DNA of 64,000 nucleotides from Vibrio genomosp. F10 str. ZF-129 (GTDB lineage: Bacteria; Pseudomonadota; Gammaproteobacteria; Enterobacterales; Vibrionaceae): the NCBI RefSeq assembly GCF_000287055.2, contig NZ_AJYQ02000038.1:62001-126000 (forward strand). Reading direction: 5' to 3'. Position 1 is the stretch's first letter. Every line of letters begins with the position of its first letter. The position numbers and the translations under genes are program-made. Below, in pieces: positions 50,223 to 60,370 of this stretch. The notes under the pieces are model-generated. The model had not been told where the DNA came from. It did not search any database and saw only the letters and a list, made by a program, of their open reading frames with translations.

Positions 50223-50855
50223 GTGGGCAATGTTCGGATTAACATTAAAGTGGTGTTAGGCGTATTCTTTACGCTCGCGTTGATATTTGATCTGAGCTGG
50301 AAAACGTTAATTGCTACTTTGATTATCAGTTTTTTTACAGCCTGGTTTAATCAACGACAGCCCCAATCATCATCTCATACACCTCACCAAACCATTGTCC
50401 ACTCAATGCATAGTCATTTTCTCCCCAAGCTCAATAAGCAGCTGGAAATCTCTTACAAAGATGCTCATCAATCGATAAATCAAATAACGTTACGATTCGT
50501 TACATTAAGCCAATTGGTGAAAAAAAGGAACGAGATTGACTTGTGTTTGGCTGCTCAAAGTAGTGACGAGACAGCAGGACACGAGAAGCAGCAATTAGAA
50601 AAAGAGATGAACGTAGCCTACAGTGAACTCATGGAACTTCTTCAGCACGGAGACAGGAACCTGCAGAGGCAAGCAGGTGTCATGGAGTTGTTGGCTCTAC
50701 TCGTAGAGGAATTACAAGCCATTGATGATGAAGGACAGGGATGGGATGAAACCTTACTGAACAATCAACTCAATAGAATCATCGATCGGACCGAATTAGC
50801 TATTGCGAAAGAGATAAGTCGTAATGAATCTGATGAAGGCGTGACCTATTTTTGA
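50223..50855 (+). CDS. membrane protein with coiled-coil cytoplasmic part, first gene of chemosensory operon
   Basis: Protein of 210 residues that I do not recognise. Two adjacent hydrophobic segments (about residues 8-22 and 26-41; VVLGVFFTLALIF, TLIATLIISFFTAW) form a hairpin anchor. About 165 residues of mainly helical, charged sequence follow, consistent with a cytoplasmic coiled coil. The start is GTG at 50223 after GGGACGGA. It precedes the CheY-like gene by 16 bases and so probably belongs to the operon, perhaps as a membrane scaffold or array-positioning factor (inference). Confidence 0.65.
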   Translation: MGNVRINIKVVLGVFFTLALIFDLSWKTLIATLIISFFTAWFNQRQPQSSSHTPHQTIVHSMHSHFLPKLNKQLEISYKDAHQSINQITLRFVTLSQLVKKRNEIDLCLAAQSSDETAGHEKQQLEKEMNVAYSELMELLQHGDRNLQRQAGVMELLALLVEELQAIDDEGQGWDETLLNNQLNRIIDRTELAIAKEISRNESDEGVTYF

Positions 50856-50871
50856 AAGGAGACATCAAAGG

Positions 50872-51240
50872 ATGAAGAAAAAAATACTGATTGTTGATGA
50901 TTCCGAATCGCTTCGACAAGTCGTGAGTATTGCATTAGAGGGCGCTGGCTTTGATGTTTTGGAAGCGAAAGACGGAGTGGATGGGCTGAATAAGCTTGAT
51001 GGCGTGCGGGTACATCTGATTATTAGCGATGTCAATATGCCAAACATGAATGGAATAGACTTCGTTAAGCAAGTTAAAACGTTGGATAAGTATAAATTCA
51101 CTCCAATTATCATGCTAACCACCGAAAACCAAGAATATCTCAAAGAGGAAAGTCGAAAAGCAGGTGCAAAGGCTTGGATGGTGAAACCCTTTAAGCCGGA
51201 CCAAATGTTACAAGCCGTCTCGAAATTATTGTCAGTGTAA
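50872..51240 (+). CDS. CheY-like single-domain response regulator
   Basis: Stand-alone receiver of 122 residues. Acidic D9/D10, phospho-acceptor D53 (LIISDVNMPNMNG), Thr in IIMLTTENQ and Lys in WMVKPFKPDQM. As the only free receiver in the operon it is the likely phosphoryl acceptor of the CheA encoded downstream. No CheZ phosphatase is encoded nearby. The aromatic position after the Thr (Tyr106 in CheY) is occupied by Trp before the Lys, so FliM-type binding is not assured. AAAGGAGACATCAAAGG precedes the start. Confidence 0.88.
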   Translation: MKKKILIVDDSESLRQVVSIALEGAGFDVLEAKDGVDGLNKLDGVRVHLIISDVNMPNMNGIDFVKQVKTLDKYKFTPIIMLTTENQEYLKEESRKAGAKAWMVKPFKPDQMLQAVSKLLSV

Positions 51241-51251
51241 AGAGGTGATGG

Positions 51252-51560
51252 ATGGACATAAAAGTTTATTTACTACCCCAAGAGTTAACGATTTATGAGG
51301 TGAATGAGGTTCACCAAGACCTGCTTGATCTCATTGAAACTAATGAACTCATACAACTGGATGCCTCACAAGTTGAAGAGTTAGATACCGCTGGTTTTCA
51401 GTTGTTAATTTGGTTCTCTAAGTACTCACAAGAGGTCAATTCGATACCTCCTCTATGCCGTTCAGGTCACGTTGTTTTAGAGTATGTTAGAACGCTTAAT
51501 GTTCAAAACCAAAGGTTGCTCATCGGGCAAGAAAGCGTAAGTAGTGCCTATGAGTATTGA
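51252..51560 (+). CDS. STAS-domain protein
   Basis: Protein of 102 residues consisting of one STAS domain (anti-sigma-factor-antagonist fold). The usual phosphorylation motif Asp-Ser/Thr-Ala-Gly appears as EELDTAGFQLLIW, so the acceptor would be Thr. It lies between the CheY-like and cheA genes and overlaps cheA by 11 bases, which implies a role in the same pathway. STAS proteins in chemosensory operons are known in several lineages, but what they do is not generally settled. No partner kinase of the anti-sigma type is encoded in the operon. Confidence 0.82.
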   Translation: MDIKVYLLPQELTIYEVNEVHQDLLDLIETNELIQLDASQVEELDTAGFQLLIWFSKYSQEVNSIPPLCRSGHVVLEYVRTLNVQNQRLLIGQESVSSAYEY

Positions 51561-53736
51561 TGTTAACAAGGCACTTATTACCTTCATTGCAGAAGCTGAA
51601 GAGCTCATCAACGATATTGAACAGCTCTTATTAGATAACGAAAATGCAACGCAATGGCGCAATATTGATTGGTTGCACGAAGTATTTCGTGGTGTGCATA
51701 CGATTAAAGGCAGTGCGGGGTTGTTTGGTCTTGATGAATTGGTCAACTTTAGCCACCTGCTCGAATCATTGCTTGAACGATTAAGAAGTCAATCCCTTGA
51801 TATCGATGCTCAAATCATGGCATTGGTGATCGAATCAACCGATGTGATAAAAATCCATATTGCAAGTATAGGTGTCGGCCAATCTGATGAACTTGCCGTG
51901 AAATCAAACCGTCTCGCTAAAAAAATAGCCGATTATCTACCTAAGTCATTCATCTCCGAGCAGCGTCCAGTATCAGAAAAAGCCGATATAACGGATAGCG
52001 ATTCTGCAGATAATTCTGAAATGAATGGCATTTGGCACATTTCGTTTCGCCCGCAACCTAATGTTTTTCAAGATGGCTTAGATCCCATCTCTTTTATTCG
52101 CTACTTATCGACTCAAGGTGAACTGGTGTCTGTCCATCTCATTGACGAGGATTTGGATACAGGCAAAGAGTATCAGCCTAGCAAGTGTTATTTAGGTTTT
52201 GAAATTCGGTTTCAAGCCTCAACAACGCGTCGCGCTATTCTAGATGCATTTGAATTTATCCTTAATGATGCTGACTTAATTATTATTCCACCAGACAGTC
52301 AAGTTGATTCGTATATTGACTTGATCAATAAATTGCCTGAGTCATCTAAGAAGTTGGGTGAAATTTTAGTGGAAGTCGACGCTTTAACCCAAGAACAACT
52401 CAACGATAGCCTTAACATCCAGCATAACCACAAAACTTCTCATCAACCGGCTCCGTTACTCGGTAGCATCTTGACTCAACGCCAAAATGTCCCTTCAGAA
52501 GTCATCATGGCGGCAGTCAAGAAGCAGCGGCCCAATATCAGCGTAGCAAAAACCTTAAGAGTAGAGGCCGCTAAACTGGATCAGCTTATTGACTTAGTGG
52601 GAGAAATGGTAATAACCGGGGCAAGAACGAATCTACTCGCTCATGAAACGGGCAATGAAATGCTGATTGAAGCAATGGCTCAACTCGAGCGATTGGTTGA
52701 AAATATTCGAGACAGTTCGTTACAGCTGAGAATGGTGCAAATCGGTGATACGTTCAAAAAATACAAGCGAATTATTCGCGACAGCGCTTCGGATCTTGGA
52801 AAAGACGTTGAACTCATCATTACTGGCGCGGAAACGGAACTCGATAAAACCTTCGTCGAGAAGCTCAGTGACCCTCTGACTCATCTTATTCGAAATGCGA
52901 TTGACCATGGTATTGAATCCTCTGATGAGAGAGAAGCTCTAGGTAAGTCTCGCAAAGGAGTGATTCGATTAAATGCCTTCCATGATTCCGGCTCAATAGT
53001 GATCGAGGTGTCAGATGATGGGCAAGGGTTGAACGATAAAAACATCGCGTCTATTGCACTTCAAAAAGGTCTTATTGATTCGATTCACGAACTGAATGTT
53101 CAAGAACTACAAAGGCTTATTTTTGAACCTGGCTTCTCTACGAAAAGTGAAGTCAGTGACCTTTCTGGTCGTGGTGTCGGTATGGATGTCGTTAAGCAGA
53201 ACATTGAATCACTACGAGGCACCATCGAGTTAGAAAGCGAAGCAGGTGTTGGTACTCGATTCATCATTAGGCTTCCTTTAACGCTGTCAATCATAGACGG
53301 GTTTATGTTTCAGGTGTCGGGCGGTAATTATGTTATTCCACTCGACAATGTTATTGAATGTTTAGAACTCAACGAAATTACGTCAGAGGAAGCGATTCGT
53401 CATAAAAAATTTGTGGATCTGCGAGATTCAACATTACCAATCATGCGACTGAGTGAATGGTTCGGTGTTAAATCTCACTGCTCTTTTGAGCAAGAAGCAT
53501 TAATTGTTGTTCAGTTTGGTTCTTTTAGAGCGGGTTTGATTGTTGACACATTAAGTGGTGAATATCAAACGGTGGTGAAGCCATTAGGCCCCATTTTCGA
53601 AGGACTTAAAGGCGTCAGTGGAGCAACAATATTAGGGAGTGGCGATGTTGCCATTATCTTGGATGTACTAGCACTGATTCAGACAGTTCTGAATCGTAGT
53701 GAAACTGAAAGTTCACAGCGCTTGAGAAATGAGTAA
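51550..53736 (+). CDS. cheA: CheA histidine kinase
   Basis: Chemosensory kinase of 728 residues. P1 Hpt domain with phospho-His H50 ([15 protein letters not shown]). A middle region of about 300 residues has a P2-like part and a charged linker. P3 dimerisation ([17 protein letters not shown]), P4 HATPase ([36 protein letters not shown]) and a P5 CheW-like domain at the C terminus follow. The ATG at 51550 lies within the STAS gene; a GTG six bases earlier is the alternative. The stop overlaps an ATG in the MCP frame. Confidence 0.94.
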   Translation: MSIDVNKALITFIAEAEELINDIEQLLLDNENATQWRNIDWLHEVFRGVHTIKGSAGLFGLDELVNFSHLLESLLERLRSQSLDIDAQIMALVIESTDVIKIHIASIGVGQSDELAVKSNRLAKKIADYLPKSFISEQRPVSEKADITDSDSADNSEMNGIWHISFRPQPNVFQDGLDPISFIRYLSTQGELVSVHLIDEDLDTGKEYQPSKCYLGFEIRFQASTTRRAILDAFEFILNDADLIIIPPDSQVDSYIDLINKLPESSKKLGEILVEVDALTQEQLNDSLNIQHNHKTSHQPAPLLGSILTQRQNVPSEVIMAAVKKQRPNISVAKTLRVEAAKLDQLIDLVGEMVITGARTNLLAHETGNEMLIEAMAQLERLVENIRDSSLQLRMVQIGDTFKKYKRIIRDSASDLGKDVELIITGAETELDKTFVEKLSDPLTHLIRNAIDHGIESSDEREALGKSRKGVIRLNAFHDSGSIVIEVSDDGQGLNDKNIASIALQKGLIDSIHELNVQELQRLIFEPGFSTKSEVSDLSGRGVGMDVVKQNIESLRGTIELESEAGVGTRFIIRLPLTLSIIDGFMFQVSGGNYVIPLDNVIECLELNEITSEEAIRHKKFVDLRDSTLPIMRLSEWFGVKSHCSFEQEALIVVQFGSFRAGLIVDTLSGEYQTVVKPLGPIFEGLKGVSGATILGSGDVAIILDVLALIQTVLNRSETESSQRLRNE

Positions 53737-53782
53737 CCAGCCAATAGGTTGTTATTTTTTAAGCTCTGGTGAGGAGAAAGAC

Positions 53783-55789
53783 ATGATAGGAATGCTGTCA
53801 ATACGGAACAAAATCATCATCGCCATGTGCACTATGGGTTTGCTGCTTTTGGTCATTGCAATCTCAGTTCAAGCAAAAAATCGAACGATTGAGTCTTATG
53901 CTTATAGCGTTGGGCAAATGGACATACCCACTGCAATTTTGTCATTGAATATGCTCGAAGAACTGGGTGACATGAATTCGAATGTATTGGAGTTTATAAC
54001 GGGTGAAGCCGAAGAAAAAGAAGACTTTATATCGAATTACAATGAGTTTGTTACCTATTTTGAAAGGCTCAAAAAGCTCAATTCAGTTGATCCTGTGCTC
54101 ATGACACAATTGGATGATTGGTCCCATCGCTACTATGACGATATGGAAACGTTAGTCTTTCAAAGATTTGATCCCACGCTTGAGAGTAAAGCAGTTAAAC
54201 AGTACCACTATTTAATTAAAGAGTTTGCAGAACCACTAGAGCGTTTGCTCGACACATTAAAAGAAGAAGAAGTGGAAGATGCTGGAAGATCGGGTGACTT
54301 TCAAGAGGTATTAAACGATGACCTCCCCGGCGTTCGTTACTATCTTGAGTTGATCGATGAATTGGGCGATATGATGTCTGCTTTGAATGATTACATGCGA
54401 GGGGAGATAGGCGCTGTCACTGCCTTTGAAAAGGAGGCCCGCACCTTTGCTGATTTTCTCTCTCAAATTAAGCCCTTAGAGCGTAAACCCAACGAGATTC
54501 AAAGTTTAAGCAAAGTTGAACAGATGTATTTAGAGTTGTACGAAGGTGGGAAGAACATATTTGACACCTATAATCCGAGAGACAAACTCGAAGCGGCGGT
54601 CCAAATAGACAAACTAGAACATGAGGTGTTTAGAAAGCTAGAGACTATTCTTGATGAAATCAGTCTTAATGCAACTGAACAAGGGACAAAATCTCTTAAA
54701 GACCTGATTAACTCAGCAAAAGAGAGTATCTCTCTCGTTTGGGGCTTACTCGTTCTCGCGGTGATATTGGCGTTTTTCATCGCTCTATTTCTTATTAAGG
54801 GGATCGTTATTCCTATTAAGGCCCTGGCTCAGGCGGCGGAAGATTTGCGTTCTGGAGAAGGGGATTTGACTCGAAGAATTCCTGATTTTGGCTCTGATGA
54901 AGTGGGAAATACTGCACAGAGCTTTAATGGGTTCATCGATAAATTACAAAATATTTTACTGGATATTCAACGTTCAGTGGAATCCATTGCACACAGTACC
55001 AATGAAGTGACCACCACCTCACAACTTCTGAGTTCCACTTCAAGCCAGCTAGCCGGAAGCGTAGAAGAAACGAGTGCCTCGTTAGACCAAATGAGTTCTT
55101 CTATTTCTATGAACACTGAAAACTCTAAAGTCACGAATGGTATTGCTACACAATCTAGCTCCGAAGCTTATGAAGGCGGTCAGGCAGTAAATGATACGGT
55201 TGATGCGATGACAGAGATTGCCCAAAAAATTGGGATTATTGAAGATATCGCCTACAAAACTAATCTACTGGCGCTAAATGCAGCGATTGAAGCCGCTAGA
55301 GCAGGAGAGCATGGTAAAGGCTTCGCAGTAGTTGCCGATGAGGTCCGTAAACTTGCGGAACGAAGCCAGGTAGCGGCTCAGGAAATCAGTACCCTTGCTG
55401 ACAGTAGCGTCAAAGTTGCCCAGCATGCAGGTGACATGCTTAACCGCATGGTGCCAAACATTCAAAAAACGGCGGATCTTGTTCAAGAAATCACTGCTGC
55501 ATCAACAGAGCAAAGTACCAGTGTGGCAGAAATTAATCGTACCGTTTCTCAGCTTGACGACATCGCACAAAAAAATGCGTCAGCGTCAGAAGAGTTAGCA
55601 TCAACGGCCGTCATGGTACAAGAGAAAACCAGTGAAATAAGAAGAACCGTTGGTTTCTTCAAGTTGACGCGAGACGATAACTCACCTTATCAATATAGGG
55701 ACAAAAATATCGGAAGAAACAGCGATGTAGATAGACATATCGCATCGTCAGATAGATATGAAGCTGGGTATGTACCGTTCAAAGATTAG
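53783..55789 (+). CDS. methyl-accepting chemotaxis protein
   Basis: Transmembrane chemoreceptor of 668 residues. TM1 near residues 9-28 ([19 protein letters not shown]), a helical periplasmic sensor of about 290 residues, TM2 near 323-343 ([17 protein letters not shown]), HAMP, and a cytoplasmic hairpin with the tip [20 protein letters not shown] and [17 protein letters not shown]. It lacks a C-terminal NWETF-like pentapeptide. The ATG at 53783 directly follows GAGGAGAAAGAC, a strong site, so it is preferred to the ATG at 53729 inside cheA. It is the only receptor in the operon. The ligand is unknown. Confidence 0.92.
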   Translation: MIGMLSIRNKIIIAMCTMGLLLLVIAISVQAKNRTIESYAYSVGQMDIPTAILSLNMLEELGDMNSNVLEFITGEAEEKEDFISNYNEFVTYFERLKKLNSVDPVLMTQLDDWSHRYYDDMETLVFQRFDPTLESKAVKQYHYLIKEFAEPLERLLDTLKEEEVEDAGRSGDFQEVLNDDLPGVRYYLELIDELGDMMSALNDYMRGEIGAVTAFEKEARTFADFLSQIKPLERKPNEIQSLSKVEQMYLELYEGGKNIFDTYNPRDKLEAAVQIDKLEHEVFRKLETILDEISLNATEQGTKSLKDLINSAKESISLVWGLLVLAVILAFFIALFLIKGIVIPIKALAQAAEDLRSGEGDLTRRIPDFGSDEVGNTAQSFNGFIDKLQNILLDIQRSVESIAHSTNEVTTTSQLLSSTSSQLAGSVEETSASLDQMSSSISMNTENSKVTNGIATQSSSEAYEGGQAVNDTVDAMTEIAQKIGIIEDIAYKTNLLALNAAIEAARAGEHGKGFAVVADEVRKLAERSQVAAQEISTLADSSVKVAQHAGDMLNRMVPNIQKTADLVQEITAASTEQSTSVAEINRTVSQLDDIAQKNASASEELASTAVMVQEKTSEIRRTVGFFKLTRDDNSPYQYRDKNIGRNSDVDRHIASSDRYEAGYVPFKD

Positions 55790-55798
55790 GAGAGTGCC

Positions 55799-56329
55799 GT
55801 GAGTAAAGACACATTTGAAACTCCTCATCGTGATCAATATTTAGAGTTTAAGGTGGGTTCAGGCTTATTCGCTTATCCCATTTCGAAGATCAAGGAAATC
55901 ATGGAGTATCCACTGGTTGAGCCGATCTCTGGTGCCCCTAACTACATAAATGGCGCGATGAACTTACGAGGTCAATTACTGCCCATTGTTGAGTTGTCAC
56001 AGTGTTTAGGTAAAGAAGCATTAAGCATAGGTCCTAAAACATGTGTGGTCGTTACCGAGATAGAACATCAGGGGGTCAAGTATATTGTTGGAAACAAGGT
56101 CGACTTAGTGACTCAAGTGATGGAAATTGATAGTCGTGAGTTAGAAGCCATCCCTGATTTAGCAGGAAGCTTAACGAACCCGCTGCTTAAAGGGCTAGCC
56201 AAGTTAGACAATCGATTACTGACGGTTTTGGATGTGGATAACTTGCTGAGTCAAGAGCAAGGACAGTGGCTGAATAAGTCAATTACCGATCATGATTCTT
56301 CTATGACACTGAGTAAGGAATCACTTTGA
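55799..56329 (+). CDS. cheW: CheW adaptor (first copy)
   Basis: CheW-like SH3-pair protein of 176 residues that couples receptor to CheA. Typical segments are YLEFKVGSGLFAYPISKIKEIM, PNYINGAMNLRGQLLPIVELS and a C-terminal LDNRLLTVLDVDNLLS. GTG start after GAGAGTGCC, 9 bases after the receptor gene. The stop overlaps the next cheW start by one base (TGATG). It is less than half identical by eye to its neighbour, so the two copies are probably specialised. Confidence 0.88.
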   Translation: MSKDTFETPHRDQYLEFKVGSGLFAYPISKIKEIMEYPLVEPISGAPNYINGAMNLRGQLLPIVELSQCLGKEALSIGPKTCVVVTEIEHQGVKYIVGNKVDLVTQVMEIDSRELEAIPDLAGSLTNPLLKGLAKLDNRLLTVLDVDNLLSQEQGQWLNKSITDHDSSMTLSKESL

Positions 56330-56859
56330 TGGAACAAGCTGAACCGAAGATGGATAAAAACAGTAACAAAGGGCAGCTTTTTGTCGACATCGGAGAAGAA
56401 GTTTTCTCTATTCCGATTTACTTTGTTAAAGAAGTTATAGAGCTTGGTAAGATCACAATGGTGCCTATGTGCTCAAATATCATTGTTGGTGTTACTAATA
56501 TAAGAGGGAGTGTAGTACCGGTAATCGATGCTGCGATTCGGCTAGGGTTATCTCAATCTCAAGATTACGACAAATACAGCTGCATCGTGTTGTATGAGAA
56601 TGCTGATAACATAACTGGCGAGATCGCCACGTTAGGTTTAATCGTCAATAGGGTGCGATCAATCGAAGCGGTTACCGATATGATGGAAACCAATACGCCC
56701 GCCTTTGGAACTCATATACCTGAGCGCTATATCCAGCAAATGATTCGTGTGAACAATTTGATTTGTCCAATACTCGATATGCCAGAACTATTGGACAGTT
56801 CCGCCATTAATAGTGAGATAGTTCAGCATCAAAAATCCTCGTATCTGTGCAGAGAATGA
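56329..56859 (+). CDS. cheW: CheW adaptor (second copy)
   Basis: Second CheW-like protein, 176 residues: LFVDIGEEVFSIPIYFVKEV, CSNIIVGVTNIRGSVVPVID, and a C-terminal INNLICPILD-like strand (VNNLICPILDMPELL). The ATG at 56329 overlaps the previous stop; the in-frame TTG one codon earlier is unlikely. The 3' end overlaps cheR (ATGA). Two adjacent CheW proteins with a single receptor are also seen in non-motility chemosensory systems. Confidence 0.86.
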   Translation: MEQAEPKMDKNSNKGQLFVDIGEEVFSIPIYFVKEVIELGKITMVPMCSNIIVGVTNIRGSVVPVIDAAIRLGLSQSQDYDKYSCIVLYENADNITGEIATLGLIVNRVRSIEAVTDMMETNTPAFGTHIPERYIQQMIRVNNLICPILDMPELLDSSAINSEIVQHQKSSYLCRE

Positions 56860-57671
56860 TTGCCATGACGAAGATATTGACGGATAGCCAATTTACACAT
56901 ATTCAAAATCTAGTCGAATCGTATACTGGCATTTATCTCCCAAACAGCAAACGTGGCATTGTAGAGAATCGACTTCAGTCCCGACTCACTTATCGTCAAT
57001 GCCAGAGTTTTGAAGAATACCTGATCACCCTAACTGACCGAAGTGAGAATGGTGAATTTTTGTCGTTCATTGATAAGATGACCACACACGAGACTTCATT
57101 TTTTAGAGAAGCGTATCAGTTTGATGCGCTAAGAGATCTATTGATCTCTTCACGCCAGTCTAACCCAATCAGTGTTTGGAGTGCCGCCTGTTCCACGGGA
57201 GAGGAGGTTTATACCCTAGCCATGGTGCTGCAAGATGCTATAGGCAAAGGTACATGGTCAGTACTGGGGACCGATATTTCAGATTTGGTGATTCAAAAGT
57301 CGAAACTGTGTAATTACGATTTGTCGGCAGCGGAAAAAATCCCTTCCTCTTACCGAAGAGCCTATTGTTTGAAGGGCGTTGGTACCTATTCTGATCATTT
57401 TACATTGGTACCTGCACTCAAGAAATATTGTGATTTTCGAACTCAGAGTCTTTTAACACCCGTAGGTTCAGAGTTGTACGAAGTGATTTTTTTAAGGAAT
57501 GTATTGATCTATTTCTCTCATGAAAAACAACAGCGTATTGTGGGAAATATCATCAATGCATTAAAGATAAATGGGCTTTTATTTTTGGGGCATAGTGAAA
57601 ATATTTTGCGTGATAACCCTAAAGTAGAGTTGGTCGATAACTGTATTTACAGAAAGGTAGCCCATGAATAA
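56856..57671 (+). CDS. cheR: CheR chemoreceptor methyltransferase
   Basis: SAM-dependent glutamate methyltransferase acting on the receptor, 271 residues. The N-terminal all-helical domain has YTGIYLPNSKRGIVENRLQSRL. The catalytic domain has MTTHETSFFREAYQFD, VWSAACSTGEEVYTLAMVL (SAM motif), GTDISDLVIQKSK and VIFLRNVLIYFSHEKQ. Start is the ATG at 56856, overlapping the cheW stop; ATG 56865 is possible. It overlaps cheB by 8 bases. Confidence 0.93.
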   Translation: MIAMTKILTDSQFTHIQNLVESYTGIYLPNSKRGIVENRLQSRLTYRQCQSFEEYLITLTDRSENGEFLSFIDKMTTHETSFFREAYQFDALRDLLISSRQSNPISVWSAACSTGEEVYTLAMVLQDAIGKGTWSVLGTDISDLVIQKSKLCNYDLSAAEKIPSSYRRAYCLKGVGTYSDHFTLVPALKKYCDFRTQSLLTPVGSELYEVIFLRNVLIYFSHEKQQRIVGNIINALKINGLLFLGHSENILRDNPKVELVDNCIYRKVAHE

Positions 57672-58740
57672 ACCTCCTTACAAAGTCTTTATCGTCGATG
57701 ACTCTGCGGTGATGAGACAGGTATTGGGTGAGGTGATCGCTGCTGATAAAGACCTAGCACTCATCGGTGTCGCTCCTGACCCTATATTGGCGTTACGAAA
57801 AATGAATAAGCAGTGGCCTGATGTTATTTTGCTGGATATCGTGATGCCGAAAATGGATGGCATCTCTTTTCTGAAGCAGATTATGTCAACGCACCCAACC
57901 CCAACGGTGATCTGCTCTTCAAAAACAGAAGAGAAGGTAGAGCTGAGTTTAGAAGCGCTATCTTCAGGGGCTATCGAGGTGATCAATAAACCTCAAAGTA
58001 GCCTGTCTGAATTTTTACATTCGCAGGAAGTGCACAAGATTTTAAAGGCATTGAAGAGTGCAGCAACCGTTAAAGTGAAACCACTAAAATACCTGAGTGA
58101 AGAAACGTATCGAGAAACGAAGTCAGCAGATGTCATGCTAAAAGCAGCGTCGAGTAAAGTGCTTTCTAACGAGAAAGTGATTGTGATAGGGGCGTCAACG
58201 GGCGGCACTGAAGCTATATTACAGTTTTTGATCGAAACCCCTTTGAATAGCCCCCCCATTGTTATCGTGCAACATATGCCGCCTAAATTTACCTTGGCGT
58301 TTGCACAGCGTTTAAATCATGAAACGAGGCACCAGGTCGTTGAAGCCGAAGACGGAATGAGACTGATGCCGGGAGTGGTCTATATTGCTAAAGGTGGCGT
58401 GCATTTGATGATAACCAGCCATTCTGGCCATTATTACCTAGAATTAAAAGATGGGCCTTTGGTTTCTAGGCATAAACCGTCTGTCGATGTGTTGTTTCGA
58501 TCGGCGGCGCAAGCAGCAGGTTATAACGCGGTTGGTGTCATTCTGACCGGTATGGGCAGTGATGGAGCACAAGGAATGGCGGAAATGCATCAAGCAGGTT
58601 CGGTAACGTTTGCACAAGATGAAGACAGCAGTTTGGTCTTTGGTATGCCAAAAGAGGCGATTGCCAAAGGAGGGGTTAAAGGCGTGTTTTCTTTGCACGC
58701 GCTACCTTATCAAGTTCAAAAGGCATTGGTGGATAAATGA
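57664..58740 (+). CDS. cheB: CheB chemoreceptor methylesterase
   Basis: Response-regulator methylesterase/glutamine deamidase of 358 residues. The receiver has D58 (VILLDIVMPKMDG) and acidic D12/D13. The catalytic domain has Ser in VIGASTGGTEAIL, His in VIVQHMPPKFTLAFAQRL and Asp in ILTGMGSDGAQGM, an intact triad. Overlaps at both ends indicate translational coupling with cheR and the EAL gene. No CheD deamidase is present, so CheB may carry out receptor maturation alone. Confidence 0.95.
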   Translation: MNKPPYKVFIVDDSAVMRQVLGEVIAADKDLALIGVAPDPILALRKMNKQWPDVILLDIVMPKMDGISFLKQIMSTHPTPTVICSSKTEEKVELSLEALSSGAIEVINKPQSSLSEFLHSQEVHKILKALKSAATVKVKPLKYLSEETYRETKSADVMLKAASSKVLSNEKVIVIGASTGGTEAILQFLIETPLNSPPIVIVQHMPPKFTLAFAQRLNHETRHQVVEAEDGMRLMPGVVYIAKGGVHLMITSHSGHYYLELKDGPLVSRHKPSVDVLFRSAAQAAGYNAVGVILTGMGSDGAQGMAEMHQAGSVTFAQDEDSSLVFGMPKEAIAKGGVKGVFSLHALPYQVQKALVDK

Positions 58741-60356
58741 ATACGTTAAGTGAGCAGTTTTTGGCTCAAAATATAGCTTATATAATTATCAACAAGGATT
58801 TGCTCGTTCAAAAGGTATCGGAACAAGCAAAGGAATTGTTTCGTACCGATGTCGGGAATCATGCGTTTGGTGCAGATATTGGATTTGTTGACGATCAATA
58901 TAAACCCGTCGATTTGCTTACATTCGTTGAACAGGCTGTCACTGACTGGCAAGAAAGCGAAATAGAGATAGGGATCAGTTACCCAGACAAAAATGTTGAG
59001 TGGATAAAAATAGCGATTCTGTTTCAGAAAGAGTACTGCGTTTTACATGCTGTCGAGCAAGGTGAATTGATTACAACACGACGACTTAATCGCCAATTGT
59101 CGATGTTAGACCCACATACAGGGCTGCTGTATCGAGAAGCGTTTCTAGCTAAGATCGCTTCTGAGTACGATGTTGGCTTAGTATGTTGTGTACGAATTTG
59201 CAATTACCAGCGTATCAACGAAATTTGGGGTACTGCCGTTGCTAATCTGGTCTTTATGGAGATTGTTGCGCGTGTTAGTACGGAAATAGACTGTGCGATT
59301 TGTAGTAAACACTCGACAGACAGCTTTAATATCTTTATTCCACCTAATGTAGAGTTTGATGTTGGCGAGTTTTACACGGCATTGAATGCCCCTTTTCATT
59401 TTAATGGTCGACATTTTTTTAGTAATGTTGCGTTAGGATACTACCGTGAAAAAGATGGAGACTCTCACGAGCAAAGCGTCAACAAAGCGGAGATGGCGAT
59501 ATTGGATGTGCTATCTGAGCGGGTACGTTTAGCCGAATTTCAGGAAGACTTAGCAAAACAGATAGAACATCAAAATAATCTCGAAAATGCGTTTAGAGCG
59601 GCGGTCTCCCAGCGCGATCTCGATGAGTCATTTTATGTTGTTTTTCAGCCTGTTCATGACACCTTCACCGAACAAGTAACAGGGGCAGAGTGTTTGATTC
59701 GTTGGACGGTTAAAGGACAAATGGTTTCGCCAGTTGAATTCATTCCAATAGCGGAGAGAATCGGAGATATCGGCCTTTTGACAAAGTTTAATGTTAAAAA
59801 ATTGCAAGCGTTGATCATTAAGTTGGAAAGAAAAGGCGTCGATACCACCAGCATTCTGTTTGCGCTCAATATCAGCGTGGTTGAGATACTGGATGTTGAC
59901 TTTGTTAGTAAGCTTTCATCAGCGATTAAAAACGCCCATATTGAGCCCAGAAATATCAAGTTGGAACTGACAGAATCGGCGTTGATTGACAACTTTACCT
60001 ACGTAAATCAAGTATTGAAGCAACTGCAAGATATTGGTTTTAAAGTGTCTATTGATGATTTTGGAACTGGATTTTCCAGTCTGAGTTATCTTTGTCGTTT
60101 GAGTTTTGATGAAATAAAAATTGACAGGGCATTTGTGACACACGTGGTAGATAACACAAAATTACAGACCGTTTTTAACTCAATCGCGTCTTTAGCGACG
60201 AACCTAAATAAGCCTGTTGTTGCGGAAGGTGTGGAAACGTTAGAGCAACTTGATTATGCGAGACAGAAAAATATTGAGTTTATTCAAGGTTACTATTTTA
60301 GTAAACCGCTGTCGGAGAGTGATTTTATAGAGTACGTTTTAGAAAAAATGGGTTAG
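58737..60356 (+). CDS. GGDEF-EAL protein, likely c-di-GMP phosphodiesterase, chemosensory operon
   Basis: Protein of 539 residues with no TM segment. A PAS-like N-terminal region (about 1-115) is followed by a GGDEF fold (about 120-275) in which the active motif reads HSTDS, so cyclase activity is not expected. An EAL domain (about 290-539) keeps most catalytic positions: the Glu of the EAL motif, written ECL in GAECLIRW; Asn in FALNIS; Glu in LELTES; IDDFGTG; Lys in EIKIDRAF; Glu in VVAEGVET; QGYYFSKPL. It overlaps the cheB stop (ATGA), tying it to the chemosensory array. Its stop codon lies within the ygiQ terminator hairpin. Confidence 0.88.
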   Translation: MNTLSEQFLAQNIAYIIINKDLLVQKVSEQAKELFRTDVGNHAFGADIGFVDDQYKPVDLLTFVEQAVTDWQESEIEIGISYPDKNVEWIKIAILFQKEYCVLHAVEQGELITTRRLNRQLSMLDPHTGLLYREAFLAKIASEYDVGLVCCVRICNYQRINEIWGTAVANLVFMEIVARVSTEIDCAICSKHSTDSFNIFIPPNVEFDVGEFYTALNAPFHFNGRHFFSNVALGYYREKDGDSHEQSVNKAEMAILDVLSERVRLAEFQEDLAKQIEHQNNLENAFRAAVSQRDLDESFYVVFQPVHDTFTEQVTGAECLIRWTVKGQMVSPVEFIPIAERIGDIGLLTKFNVKKLQALIIKLERKGVDTTSILFALNISVVEILDVDFVSKLSSAIKNAHIEPRNIKLELTESALIDNFTYVNQVLKQLQDIGFKVSIDDFGTGFSSLSYLCRLSFDEIKIDRAFVTHVVDNTKLQTVFNSIASLATNLNKPVVAEGVETLEQLDYARQKNIEFIQGYYFSKPLSESDFIEYVLEKMG

Positions 60357-60370
60357 TGAAACACTAACCC
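60342..60370 (-). terminator. terminator of ygiQ, overlapping the EAL gene stop
   Basis: GGGTTAGTG and CACTAACCC form a 9-bp stem around AAA. On the minus strand it is followed by ATTTTTT. The plus strand has no T run after it, so it mainly serves ygiQ. Confidence 0.8.

Noticed and set aside
53729-53782. Eighteen-codon N-terminal extension of the chemoreceptor
   Set aside because: The ATG lies inside cheA without a ribosome-binding site, while the ATG at 53783 follows GAGGAGAAAGAC and directly precedes TM1.
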